In this document: piece by piece, positions 17,833 to 26,312 of the stretch
How the letters are laid out: the number at the start of each line of letters is the position of its first letter
Position numbering within the stretch: position 1 is the first letter of the stretch
Assembly: GCA_965243325.1 (NCBI GenBank)
Contig: CBDEUQ010000003.1
Span: 3,472,001-3,536,000 of the forward strand
From: JANQOH01 sp965243325
GTDB lineage: Bacteria; Pseudomonadota; Alphaproteobacteria; UBA7887
Length of the DNA: 64,000 nt
Direction: 5' to 3'
Translations under genes and position numbers: made by a program
Notes under the pieces: model-generated
Told to the model about the DNA's origin: nothing
Seen by the model: the letters and a program-made list of their open reading frames with translations, nothing else
Database searches by the model: none

Positions 17833-18312
17833 GTGCCCGGCTTGTCCCTTGATGCCATCGACCGGCGAATCCTGACGGCGCTTCAGGAGAATGCGCGCAT
17901 TTCCAACGTCGATCTGGCGCGCCGTGTCGGTCTGTCTCCCTCCCCGTGCCAGCGGCGCGTGCGCGCCCTGGAAGAAGCCGGCGTCGTCCGCCGCTACGCC
18001 GCGCTCGTGGACCAGGCGGCGGTTGGCTTGCCGGTCAGCGTCTTCGTCAGCGTGTCGCTGGAACGGCAGATCGTCGCGGCGCTCGAGACCTTCGAGGAGG
18101 CGGTGCAGGCGCGCCCCGAAGTGACCGAATGCTATCTGATGACCGGCGGCGCCGACTATCTTCTGCGCGTGGTGTGCCGCGACCTTGCGGCCTACGAGGC
18201 CTTTCTGAAGGACCATCTGACGCGCGTCCCGGGCGTGCGCAGCATCCAGTCGAGCTTTGCCCTCAAACAGGTGGCTTATCGCGTCGCCTTGCCTCTTTCA
18301 GGCGTGTCTTGA
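17833..18312 (+). CDS. Lrp/AsnC-family transcriptional regulator
   Basis: A 159-residue feast/famine regulator with the usual two domains: an N-terminal winged helix (LDAIDRRILTALQENARIS ... RVGLSPSPCQRRVRALEEAG) and a C-terminal RAM effector domain (VTECYLMTGGADYLLRVVC). The GTG start at 17833 fits the family; the longer frame upstream covers the intergenic region, and a TTG at 17842 is another option. It is divergent from the transketolase-like gene, the likely target. Its last 50 bases overlap the convergent enoyl-CoA hydratase gene. The ligand is probably an amino acid but cannot be named. Confidence 0.92.
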   Translation: MPGLSLDAIDRRILTALQENARISNVDLARRVGLSPSPCQRRVRALEEAGVVRRYAALVDQAAVGLPVSVFVSVSLERQIVAALETFEEAVQARPEVTECYLMTGGADYLLRVVCRDLAAYEAFLKDHLTRVPGVRSIQSSFALKQVAYRVALPLSGVS

Positions 18313-19054
18313 CGGCCTCGACGCGGGCCCGTGTTTCCGGCCGGGTGCTCATCAGCACGATCTGATCCTGGTCGAGATAGAGCGAGTTCGGCATCGCGAA
18401 ATGGCGATTGACCGATTCCTTGACCATCTGCTGCGCGATTCGCGGCCGGGCGCAGATCTCCTCCGCCAGCGTCCGCGCCGCCTCCACGGCATCGTCGGCG
18501 ACGGTTTCGCAAAGCCCCCACGCGAGCGCTGTCTCGGCATCGACGCGACGAGCCAGCGCGCCGATCAGCTTGGTCCGCGCGGGACCGATCAGATTGCCGA
18601 TCCGCGGCAGGCTGTTCCAGGTGAAGTTCAGACCGAGTTCGACCTCCGGCGCGAGAAAGAAGGCGCCCGGCGCCATGATCCGGAAGTCGCACGCCACCGC
18701 GATCGACAAGCCGCCGCCGACGGCGGCGCCGTTGACGGCGGCGATCGTGAGCGGCCGCAAGCGCTCCCATGCCGCGCACATGTCGGCGCCGAGGCGGGCG
18801 ATGCGCCGCGCCTGCGCGATCGGCACGCCGGCGCCGAAAATGTCGCTCTCGGACAGATCCGCGCCGGCCGAGAACACAGGGCCGGCGCCGGTGAGAATCA
18901 CGCACGACAGGTCGTCGCGTTCGTCCAGCGAAACCGCGACGTGCCGCAACTCCGTCCGCAAGCCTTTGGACAGCGCGTTGCGTTTGTCCGGCCGGTTCAT
19001 CGTCACAACCGCCACCGGGCCGTCGATACCGACATCGACCCATCGATACGCCAT
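18263..19054 (-). CDS. Enoyl-CoA hydratase/isomerase family protein
   Basis: A 263-residue crotonase-fold protein, usual length. The oxyanion-hole segments are FSAGADLSE (near residue 65) and AAVNGAAVGGGLSIAVACD (near 105-120), followed by APEVELGLNFTW. Crotonases usually have two catalytic Glu residues; the second is here in PEVELGL, while the first position is Ala/Val-rich, so hydratase activity is not assured and another CoA chemistry is possible. ATG 19054 gives the family N-terminus (MAYRWVDVGIDG); ATG 19090 is an alternative. It is convergent with and overlaps the regulator gene by 50 bp. Confidence 0.85.
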   Translation of the reverse strand: MAYRWVDVGIDGPVAVVTMNRPDKRNALSKGLRTELRHVAVSLDERDDLSCVILTGAGPVFSAGADLSESDIFGAGVPIAQARRIARLGADMCAAWERLRPLTIAAVNGAAVGGGLSIAVACDFRIMAPGAFFLAPEVELGLNFTWNSLPRIGNLIGPARTKLIGALARRVDAETALAWGLCETVADDAVEAARTLAEEICARPRIAQQMVKESVNRHFAMPNSLYLDQDQIVLMSTRPETRARVEAVKTRLKEARRRDKPPV

Positions 19055-19135
19055 ATCGGGGCTCCCCGGTGAGCATCGCACCGCAGGCAAGCGGCGAGCG
19101 GTCGGACGAGGGCCTAGCCGGCCGCGGCCGACGTT

Positions 19136-20638
19136 TCAAGTACCCCGCAGCGGCAAGGGCGGTGCGACGGCGGCCAGAACCGCGGGAAGCCGGTCGGCGA
19201 GGTCTTCGGCGATCAGGCCCGGCCCGCTCCCCGCGGCAACCCCGTGCATCCAGGTGCCCATGCACGCGGCGTCGAACGGTACCGCGCCAGCTGCCATCAG
19301 ACCGGTGACGATACCGGCCAGAACATCGCCGGTGCCGGCCGTCGCCAACTCCGGCGGTCCGTCGATGCCGACCGCGACCTCGCCGTCGGGCGCCGCGATC
19401 ACCGTTTCCGGCCCCTTCAGCAGAACGACGGCCCCGCACCGGTCAGCCGCGGCGCGCGCACGCGCAAGCCGGTTCCCGCGGTCGGCGAAGAGCCGGGCGT
19501 ATTCGCCGTCGTGCGGGGTCAGCACGCACGGCCGCCCGCGTGTCGCCCGGAAGAGCGGTTGCGGATCGCCGGCGAACGACGACAGCGCATCGGCGTCCAG
19601 CACGGCCCGTTTCCCGGCCGCGAGCGCGGACAGGCTTCGCTCCCTTGTGGCACCGCCGACTCCGTTGCCGGGGCCGACGAGAAACGCCGTCGTCCGGGAG
19701 TCCACCAGCAGGTCGGGCCACGCGGCGAGCGACCGGGTCATGACCGCCGTCAGCGAGCCTTCGTACACGGCGAGCGCCGATTCCGGTGCTGCGACCGTGA
19801 CCAGCCCGGCGCCGGCGCGCAGTGCGGCCCGGGCGGCCAGACGCGCCGCGCCAGCGGTGCGCGCGCCGCCGGCGACGACCGCGTGACCGCGGTCGTACTT
19901 GTGCCCGCCGGGTGCGGCACGCGGCAGCCGCGCGCGCCAGAGAACCGGTCCGTTGACGACGGCGACTCGGCCGGCCACGGCGACCGGCGCGCGTCCAATG
20001 CCGATATCGGCGACCTCGAGGCGACCGCAAAGCCCGCGTCCCGGCATCAGCAGATGGCCGGGCTTGGGCCGGCAAAACGTCACCGTGACGTCGGCGGGCG
20101 CCGCCGCTCCCCGCACCGCGCCCGTGTCGCCGTCCACGCCGCTCGGTACGTCCACGGCCGCGACGGGAACGCCGGCGGCGGCGACGGCGTCGAGAGTCCG
20201 CGCCGCCACGCCCTCGATCGGCCGCGACAGGCCGGCGCCGAACAAAGCGTCGACAACGAGCGCATGGCCCGATACGGCGTGCGGATCCACCTCACTCACG
20301 TCGCCGGGCCAGCGCTGCGCCATGAGGGCGGCGTCGCCGCCGAGGGATTCGCGACGCCCCAGCAATGCCACCGTGACCGGCCATCCCGCGGACGCCAACT
20401 CGGTAGCGGCGCCGAAGCCGTCGCCGCCATTGTTGCCGGGGCCGCAGAGCACGAGCGTCGGTCGCGGCGTCCACCGCCGCCGTATCGCCCGGGCGACAGC
20501 GGCGCTCGCGTGTTCCATCAAGGCGATGCCCGGGGTTCCGGCGGCAATGGCGGCGCGGTCCGCTTGCGCCATCTGCGCCACCGAAAGAACGTCGCTGCCG
20601 GCAAGACGCCGACCTGGGTTTCCGCCCCTGCGAGTCAC
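19136..20638 (-). CDS. nnr: Bifunctional NAD(P)H-hydrate epimerase / ADP-dependent dehydratase
   Basis: Repairs hydrated NAD(P)H: the N-terminal half (NnrE, YjeF_N) epimerises NAD(P)HX, and the C-terminal half (NnrD, carbohydrate-kinase-like) dehydrates it using ADP. Visible are ALMEHASAAVARAI and VLCGPGNNGGDGFG (epimerase), then GGHKYDRGHAVVAGG, PCVLTPHDGEYARLF and the NnrD signature ATAGTGDVLAGIVTGL. The start is uncertain: GTG 20638 gives 500 residues, the open frame continues to 20734, and a GTG shortly before AQMAQADRAA is also possible. It is divergent from the porin gene. Confidence 0.9.
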   Translation of the reverse strand: MTRRGGNPGRRLAGSDVLSVAQMAQADRAAIAAGTPGIALMEHASAAVARAIRRRWTPRPTLVLCGPGNNGGDGFGAATELASAGWPVTVALLGRRESLGGDAALMAQRWPGDVSEVDPHAVSGHALVVDALFGAGLSRPIEGVAARTLDAVAAAGVPVAAVDVPSGVDGDTGAVRGAAAPADVTVTFCRPKPGHLLMPGRGLCGRLEVADIGIGRAPVAVAGRVAVVNGPVLWRARLPRAAPGGHKYDRGHAVVAGGARTAGAARLAARAALRAGAGLVTVAAPESALAVYEGSLTAVMTRSLAAWPDLLVDSRTTAFLVGPGNGVGGATRERSLSALAAGKRAVLDADALSSFAGDPQPLFRATRGRPCVLTPHDGEYARLFADRGNRLARARAAADRCGAVVLLKGPETVIAAPDGEVAVGIDGPPELATAGTGDVLAGIVTGLMAAGAVPFDAACMGTWMHGVAAGSGPGLIAEDLADRLPAVLAAVAPPLPLRGT

Positions 20639-20760
20639 GGCAGCCGGCCATAACAGGATCGCAACAAAACGGTCATGCCACCTGTAACCCGCCGCGCCTA
20701 GGCTGCGGGCACCGCGGGAGGCGGAACGCGCCACCGCCCGAGCAGCAAAGGCATGGAAGG

Positions 20761-22188
20761 ATGAACACCGGAATCACCAGAAACTCCTTCGGGCTGGCCG
20801 CGGCGGTCCTCCTGGCGACGGCGTTCGCGGCGCCGCCGGGCACGGCCCACGACGACCTCGCGGACAGGGTCCACGAGCTTGAGCGGGAACTCAAGCTCCT
20901 GCGCCGGCAACTCGAAACGCAGCTGCAGGGAAGCATGGATGCGGCCACCGCCGCCACGCAGGCGGCGAACGAAGCGGCGGCCGCGGCCAACGAAGCAGCG
21001 AGGGCCGGCGACGGTCCCGGCTTCAAGATGAAGGGACCCGCTCCGACGTTCTCGTCGGCCGACGGCAGCCACACCCTTGCGGTCACCGGCCGCGTGCACT
21101 GGGACGTGGGCTTCTACGACGGGTCGGGTACGGACGAGTCCCTCAACGACGGCTCCAATCTGCGCCGCGCCCGCCTCGGCGTCAAAGGCACGATCATGAA
21201 GGACTGGGGCTACGAGATCGTCCTCGACGGCGGCGACAGTGCGGCCGACGACGTCGATATCGACTCCGCCTTCGTGTCCTACAGGGGCCTCGAGCCGTTG
21301 ACGCTGACGCTTGGACAGCACAAGGCACCGCTGACGTTCGAGGACCGGACGAGCTCGAACGACATTCCGTTCATCGAGCGCAGCCTCGGGACCAATCTTT
21401 TCGTCGGCCAGGCGGGCGGCAAACGCTTCGGCGTCAGCGCGACGGGAAACGGCGACATCTGGTCGGCCGGCGCCGGTGTCTTCGGCGAAAAGCTCGGCGT
21501 CGACGACGGCAACCGCGTCAGCGAGCAATGGTCGCTTGCCGGACGCCTTGCGTTCGCCCCGCACAACGAGACGCATCGGGGCGTGCACTTCGGGGCCAGC
21601 GGCTGGCTCGTGCCCGATCCGCCGGAAAAATACGACGACGAAGCCAGGCCGGCGGAGTGCCGGTTCAGGGACCGGCCCGAGTTTCGCGTCGACGACAGCC
21701 GCTGGATCGACGCCACGGGCAGGGACGTCGACAGTTGCTACGGCATCGGCGCGGAGTTCGCCGCCTGGAATAAGCCGTTCTGGATCGCCGCCGAGTACAC
21801 GCAATTCGGCTTCGATCTGGCCTCTGGCGACGGCGGAACCTCCGACTACGGCTTCGATGCCTGGTACCTGCAGGCCGGTTGGGTGGTGACGGGCGAGGGC
21901 CGTCCCTACAGCATGCGCAAGGCGGCGTGGAGCGGCGTCACGCCGGCCGATCCGCTCGACGCGGACGGCGGCACCGGTGCGCTTGAGGTCATCGCGCGCT
22001 ACAGCCGCGCCGATCTCAACGATCGGGACATCCTGGGCGGCGAGGAAACCAACTATACCGTCGGCCTGAACTGGTGGCTGAACAACTGGGTCGCCCTCAA
22101 GCTCAACTACATCGCGGTCAGCGTCGAAAGGGGCGGCAATGCCGACGAGTTCAACACCTTCGGCTTGCGTACCCAGGTGAAGTGGTAA
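20761..22188 (+). CDS. OprP/OprO-family (phosphate-selective type) outer-membrane porin
   Basis: A 475-residue protein with an N-terminal signal peptide (cleavage near AAPPGTAH), a short coiled coil (about residues 33-80, ADRVHELERELKLLRRQL, then Ala-rich), and a beta-barrel ending LRTQVKW, with a C-terminal aromatic residue as expected for BAM substrates. The barrel contains GRVHWDVGFYDGSG and LRRARLGVKGTIMKDWGYEI, characteristic of OprP/OprO porins, which form trimers that let phosphate or polyphosphate through. Selectivity here is inferred from family only. A sensor kinase and response regulator follow downstream. A degenerate pho-box-like pair lies upstream but was not accepted. Confidence 0.88.
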   Translation: MNTGITRNSFGLAAAVLLATAFAAPPGTAHDDLADRVHELERELKLLRRQLETQLQGSMDAATAATQAANEAAAAANEAARAGDGPGFKMKGPAPTFSSADGSHTLAVTGRVHWDVGFYDGSGTDESLNDGSNLRRARLGVKGTIMKDWGYEIVLDGGDSAADDVDIDSAFVSYRGLEPLTLTLGQHKAPLTFEDRTSSNDIPFIERSLGTNLFVGQAGGKRFGVSATGNGDIWSAGAGVFGEKLGVDDGNRVSEQWSLAGRLAFAPHNETHRGVHFGASGWLVPDPPEKYDDEARPAECRFRDRPEFRVDDSRWIDATGRDVDSCYGIGAEFAAWNKPFWIAAEYTQFGFDLASGDGGTSDYGFDAWYLQAGWVVTGEGRPYSMRKAAWSGVTPADPLDADGGTGALEVIARYSRADLNDRDILGGEETNYTVGLNWWLNNWVALKLNYIAVSVERGGNADEFNTFGLRTQVKW

Positions 22189-22215
22189 CCGGTCGCACGT
22201 CCGGCCGGGCAGAAC

Positions 22216-22246
22216 TTGACATTCTCGGCTGAAAAGAACCGAATGT
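22216..22246 (+). promoter_or_regulatory. Candidate promoter/operator before the sensor kinase gene
   Basis: A perfect -35 hexamer TTGACA (22216-22221) overlaps an inverted repeat, ACATTCTCGG (22219-22228) against CCGAATGT (22239-22246), 30 bases before the kinase GTG. No strong -10 is visible at 17 bases. The repeat could be an operator; there is no T tract, so a terminator for the porin gene is less likely. Confidence 0.3.
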
Positions 22247-22275
22247 GGCCGACGTGACGTTGTCTCGGTGAGTTC

Positions 22276-23727
22276 GTGTCATTCAAGCGCTTTCGCTCGT
22301 TGCGCGCGCTGCAATTGGCCTACGGTCTTGCGCTGCTTCTGCTGGTTGCAATCACCGGATTGGTGGGCACGACCGGCCTCGTTCTCAACGCGCGCTGGGC
22401 CGACGAGGCGCGGCGGATCGAGACGCTGCGGCAGTCTGCCGCAGCGTTGCGCGGTGACTTGCACCGGCAGACCAAGGAGATTTTCGACTACCATTTTCTT
22501 GCCGATCCGCATGCCGAGGCGCAATACCGGGCCTATGGCGCAGCGATCGACGATCGACTTGCGGAACTGGTTGCGCTGGCGTCGAACGATGACGAACGGA
22601 ACGTCGTCTCCGCGCTCCAACGCGCCCTCGGAGGCCTTCGGCTCGTATCCGAGACCGTCATGGCGCGTCCCTTCGGAAGCATTTCGGCGTCGGAGCGGTT
22701 CGCGCTGCTCGATACCGAGTTCGAGACCGACCAGCTGAGCGCCGTCGAGGCCGCGCTGGCCGACGCCGAAGCGACGTTCTTCGGCGCGGAACGCGATCTC
22801 GAAGCGCGCGTGACGGCGCGCACCCGTCTCGCGTTCGTCGTGCTGGCCATACCCATCGGCGTGGCCATCCTGCTTCTGCTTGCGGCGCGGGGCGTCTTCC
22901 AGCGCGGGTTCGCGCGTCCGCTGGCCGGCCTGCTCGAGACCATGACGGCGTATGGAGAAGGGCGCCTCGACCACCGCGCGGCCGAGTCCGGCGCTAGCGA
23001 GATGGTGGCGCTGCAACGCGCGATCCACCGCATGGCAGCCGATCTGGCGCGCTATCGCGAGGCGCTTGTGCATAGCGAGAAGCAGGCGGCGCTGGGCGCT
23101 CTGGTGCCCGTTATCGCGCACAACATCCGTAACCCGCTCGCCGGCATCCGCGCGTCGGCCCAGTTGCTGGAAACCGACGCGGCGCGCGGCATTCTTGGCG
23201 CCGTCGACCGCTTGAACGGTTGGTTGGACGCCCTCCTCACGTATCTCGACCCGCAGAAGGGCAAGCGCGCCGAGGCGACGCTGGCGGGCTGCGCCGACCA
23301 CGCACTCGAGATTCTCGAGGCGAAGCTGGCCGCGAAATCGATTTCCGTCGCCCGCCAGGACTGGGCGAACGGCGGCCGCGCGTTGCTCGACAGCCGGCTC
23401 ACGGAACAAGCCCTGTGCGGGCTCGTTGCCAACGCCGTAGACGCATCGCCCAGCGGCGGTGAGATTGTCCTTTCCGTCGGACACGTAGCGGAATCGTGCT
23501 GGATCGCCATCGAAGATGAAGGGCCCGGCTTCCGATTCGAACCGACGACGAACGGCCTTCAACCCGGTCTGAGCACGAAGACGCACGGCAGCGGTCTCGG
23601 AATTCCGTTCGCGCGCAAGGTCTGCGAGCTTCATGATGGCGCGCTGGAGTTCGGCGCGGCCGCGCAAGGCGGCGCCAGGGTCGTCTTTTCCGTTCCCGCC
23701 GCCGCGCACGGGGGAGACGCCGCATGA
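22276..23727 (+). CDS. NtrB-like membrane sensor histidine kinase
   Basis: A 483-residue kinase. TM1 is about residues 12-35 (LAYGLALLLLVAITGLVGTT) and TM2 about 185-205, enclosing a periplasmic four-helix-type sensor region of about 150 residues. A HAMP-like segment, then an H box VIAHNIRNPLAG, N box VANAVDASPSGGE, G1 IEDEGPGF and G2 HGSGLGIPFARK follow. The H box IRNPLAG type is that of NtrB kinases. The GTG start at 22276 is the only one that keeps TM1 whole. The stop overlaps the next gene's start (ATGA), so it is translated together with its response regulator. The signal is unknown; the porin next door suggests an envelope or nutrient cue. Confidence 0.92.
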   Translation: MSFKRFRSLRALQLAYGLALLLLVAITGLVGTTGLVLNARWADEARRIETLRQSAAALRGDLHRQTKEIFDYHFLADPHAEAQYRAYGAAIDDRLAELVALASNDDERNVVSALQRALGGLRLVSETVMARPFGSISASERFALLDTEFETDQLSAVEAALADAEATFFGAERDLEARVTARTRLAFVVLAIPIGVAILLLLAARGVFQRGFARPLAGLLETMTAYGEGRLDHRAAESGASEMVALQRAIHRMAADLARYREALVHSEKQAALGALVPVIAHNIRNPLAGIRASAQLLETDAARGILGAVDRLNGWLDALLTYLDPQKGKRAEATLAGCADHALEILEAKLAAKSISVARQDWANGGRALLDSRLTEQALCGLVANAVDASPSGGEIVLSVGHVAESCWIAIEDEGPGFRFEPTTNGLQPGLSTKTHGSGLGIPFARKVCELHDGALEFGAAAQGGARVVFSVPAAAHGGDAA

Positions 23728-25028
23728 CACCACGCATTCTGATCGTCGAAGACGAAGACCTGTTCGCCCGGTCGGTGGCCACGCGGCTGGCTCGCGACGG
23801 CCATGAATGCGCGATCGCGAGCTGTCTCGCGGACGCCCGCGACGCCCTTGCCGATCCGGTCGATCTGTTGCTGCTCGACATGCGATTGCCGGACGGATCC
23901 GGACTCGATTTTCTCGGCGAAGAGCCGGCACCGCCGGCCATCATGATCACGGCCTTCGGCGACATCGAGAACGCGGTGACGGCGATGAAGCGCGGTGCCG
24001 TGGACTATTTGCGCAAGCCGATCGATCTCGACGAACTGGCGATCGTCGTCGATCGCACGCTGGCGACGCGCCAAATGGAAACGCGACTCGCCTATTCGCG
24101 CGAACGCGATACGCACCGAAGCGGCGGCGGCGAACTGCTCGGCAAGAGCCCCGCGATCGGCAAGGTCCGCCGCGAAATCGCCGCGTTCGCGGCGCCCGGA
24201 GGCAGCGTCGGCGCACCGCCGGTGTTGATTCTCGGTGAGACCGGCAGCGGCAAGAACGTCGCGGCGCACCTGATCCACGACTGCCGGCTCGGAGCCGACC
24301 GGCCCCTCGTGCACATAGACTGTGCGAGCCTGGCGCGCGGCACGCCAACCCCCGAATTGTTCGGCGACGACCGCGGTCCGGGCCTGATCGAGGCCGCCGA
24401 AGACGGGACGGTGCTGCTCGACGAGGTCTCGGCCCTCGCGCCGGACGTGCAGGGCGTTCTGCTGAACGTCGTCGAGCGGCGCCGGCTTCGCCGGCCCGGC
24501 GGCCGCCGCGAGATTCCCGTCGCCGCATCGTTCGTCGCCACCTCCAACCGCGACCTGCCGGCACTCGTGCGCGACGGTGCCTTCCGCCGGGACCTCTATC
24601 ATCGGCTCGACACGCTCCACCTGGAGATGCCGCCGCTGCGCGACTGCGGCGACGACGCGGTAACGCTCGCGCGCCACTTCATCGCCCAGGCCGCGAGCCG
24701 CTACGGCCGACCCGCGCCGCGACTCGCCGACCCGGGCGCGGCCGCCCTCGTTCGCTACCCATGGCCGGGCAACGTGCGCGAGCTTCGCCACGTCGTGGAG
24801 CGCGCCGTACTGCTCGACGACGACGGCAAGATCGGCGAGGCCGATCTGCCGGCGATCGCGCCGGCGACGCCGCGGGTGGCCGCGGCGCCGACGACTCTCG
24901 CAAGCGCCGAACGGCAATTGATGAACGATGCGCTCGCGGCGTCGCGCGGCAACGTTTCGGCGGCCGCCAGGCGACTCGGCATCACGCGCATGGCGATGCG
25001 CTACCGTATGAAAAAACACGGTCTCTGA
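23724..25028 (+). CDS. NtrC-type response regulator without a GAFTGA loop
   Basis: 434 residues: receiver (1-120) with phospho-acceptor Asp in LLLLDMRLPDGSG and Lys in YLRKPIDLDEL; AAA+ domain (about 140-365) with Walker A GETGSGKN, Walker B GTVLLDEV, sensor ATSNRDL and Arg finger FRRDLYHRL; and a Fis-type HTH (RGNVSAAARRLGITRMAMRYR). Between ELFG and the Walker B region, where sigma-54 activators have GAFTGA, only DDRGPGLIEAAED is present, about nine residues shorter. GAFTGA contacts sigma-54, so this protein probably acts on sigma-70 promoters or as a repressor, as known for NtrC of Rhodobacter capsulatus. It is translationally coupled to the kinase. Confidence 0.93.
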   Translation: MTPRILIVEDEDLFARSVATRLARDGHECAIASCLADARDALADPVDLLLLDMRLPDGSGLDFLGEEPAPPAIMITAFGDIENAVTAMKRGAVDYLRKPIDLDELAIVVDRTLATRQMETRLAYSRERDTHRSGGGELLGKSPAIGKVRREIAAFAAPGGSVGAPPVLILGETGSGKNVAAHLIHDCRLGADRPLVHIDCASLARGTPTPELFGDDRGPGLIEAAEDGTVLLDEVSALAPDVQGVLLNVVERRRLRRPGGRREIPVAASFVATSNRDLPALVRDGAFRRDLYHRLDTLHLEMPPLRDCGDDAVTLARHFIAQAASRYGRPAPRLADPGAAALVRYPWPGNVRELRHVVERAVLLDDDGKIGEADLPAIAPATPRVAAAPTTLASAERQLMNDALAASRGNVSAAARRLGITRMAMRYRMKKHGL

Positions 25029-25126
25029 CCGATGGACGGCCGGTGAGGACCTGGACCGGACCCGCCGTTGGGGGCACCCCGACGTCGCAAGGTTCAAACC
25101 GGGACGATGTCCGTGCCCATCCCTCT

Positions 25127-25155
25127 TTGACGGGTTCCTCGGCGTCCCGTACACT
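25127..25155 (+). promoter_or_regulatory. Sigma-70-type promoter of the exbB operon
   Basis: TTGACG (25127-25132), a spacer of exactly 17 bases, and TACACT (25150-25155) lie about 70 bases before the exbB ATG in the 195-base gap after the response regulator. Hexamers and spacing are good for an alphaproteobacterial housekeeping promoter. No Fur-type site was recognised. Confidence 0.7.
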
Positions 25156-25223
25156 CGCGTGCCCTGTCGCGCGGAGACGGCCGCCCCGGGGTCCGGCGAT
25201 TCAGGCAACTGGCGGCACGCGGC

Positions 25224-25889
25224 ATGCTTGAACAACACGCTCTGCTCCAAGACGCGTTGTCCCTGTTGCTCAAGGGCGGGCCGGTCATGATGATCCTGCT
25301 CGCCCTGTCGGTGCTGGCGCTGGCCATCATCTTCGTGAAACTGTTGCAATTCTCGCGCGCGCGCCTCAAGCAGATCGGGTTCGTGGACTCGGCCATTGCG
25401 ATCCTGGCGCGTGGCGAGCGGGAACGTGCGATTTCCACGCTGCGGCGCGAGGTCAATCCGGTCGCGCGCGTGATGGAGACCGCCATTGCGGTCAATAACA
25501 ACGCCAATCTCACGGCGGACGATCGCGAGGCCGAGATCACGCGGGTCGGCACCGGCGAGATCCGTAATCTGGAAAGCTATTTGCGCGGGCTCGAGGTCAT
25601 CTCGACGGTCAGCCCCCTGTTGGGGCTGCTCGGCACCGTTCTCGGCATGATCAGCGCTTTCGAGAAGCTGGAGAGCGCGGGTTCGAAGGTCGACCCGGCC
25701 ATTCTCGCGGGCGGCATCTGGGAGGCGTTGTTGACGACCGCGTTCGGCCTCGTCGTGGCGATCCCCGCCCTGATCATGTTCTACGTGCTGGAAGGCCGCG
25801 TTGACGAGGTGCGCGCGACGATGAGGGACTCCGTGGTGCGCGTTCTCGGCGTCAGAGCGCCCGCCGCCCGGCAGGTCGCCGCTCAGTAG
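25224..25889 (+). CDS. exbB: ExbB/TolQ/MotA-family proton channel protein
   Basis: Inner-membrane protein of 221 residues that forms the pentameric proton-channel part of a Ton-type motor. TM1 is near residues 17-40 (GGPVMMILLALSVLALAII). TM2 and TM3 hold the family signature LEVISTVSPLLGLLGTVLGMISAF and ALLTTAFGLVVAIPALIMFY. It is followed closely by two exbD genes and tonB, forming one operon (gaps of 6 and 9 bases, then an overlap). No TonB-dependent receptor is nearby, so the cargo is unknown; a TolQ role is less likely because no tolA/tolB/pal is present. Confidence 0.93.
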   Translation: MLEQHALLQDALSLLLKGGPVMMILLALSVLALAIIFVKLLQFSRARLKQIGFVDSAIAILARGERERAISTLRREVNPVARVMETAIAVNNNANLTADDREAEITRVGTGEIRNLESYLRGLEVISTVSPLLGLLGTVLGMISAFEKLESAGSKVDPAILAGGIWEALLTTAFGLVVAIPALIMFYVLEGRVDEVRATMRDSVVRVLGVRAPAARQVAAQ

Positions 25890-25895
25890 GCGCAC

Positions 25896-26303
25896 ATGGA
25901 GTTCGCCGAGCACGAACGGCAGGCTCCGCGGCTGAACATCGCGCCCCTGATCGACGTCGTCTTTCTCCTGCTGGTGTTCTTCATGCTTGCCGGATCGATG
26001 GTCGACCCGGCGGAAATCGAGCTGGCGATGTCCATGCCGTCCTCGAGCGCGCCGTCGCCGGCTCCGAGCACGGTGATCGTCATCGACGTCAAGCTCGACG
26101 GCGAGGTGCGACTCAACGGCCTGACGCTGACTCTGGAGGCGCTTGGTCCGGCGCTTGCCGGTCAGGCCGGCGCAGCGGTCGACACGCCGGTGGCCGTTCG
26201 CGCCGAGGCGCGCGTTCCCGTGCAACGCCTTGTCGCCGTCATGGACCGGATTCAGTCGGTGGGCATGTCGAACATCCGTCTCGCGACGCCGCAGGGACAA
26301 TAG
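25896..26303 (+). CDS. exbD: ExbD-family protein with canonical proton-binding Asp (ExbD1)
   Basis: A 135-residue protein with one N-terminal TM helix and a periplasmic domain. The TM segment reads LNIAPLIDVVFLLLVFFML; the Asp in PLID corresponds to the single protonatable residue essential in E. coli ExbD (Asp25). The periplasmic part (residues about 45-135) has the usual ExbD/TolR fold pattern, ending VGMSNIRLATPQ. It starts 6 bases after exbB and is followed by a second, divergent exbD lacking this Asp. Confidence 0.93.
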   Translation: MEFAEHERQAPRLNIAPLIDVVFLLLVFFMLAGSMVDPAEIELAMSMPSSSAPSPAPSTVIVIDVKLDGEVRLNGLTLTLEALGPALAGQAGAAVDTPVAVRAEARVPVQRLVAVMDRIQSVGMSNIRLATPQGQ

Positions 26304-26312
26304 GAGCGCGCG

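Noticed and set aside
20670..20688. Possible Pho box before the OprP-like porin (CGGTCAT and CTGTAAC)
   Set aside because: Two mismatches and a 5-base instead of 4-base spacer. Too weak to call without the organism's PhoB motif.
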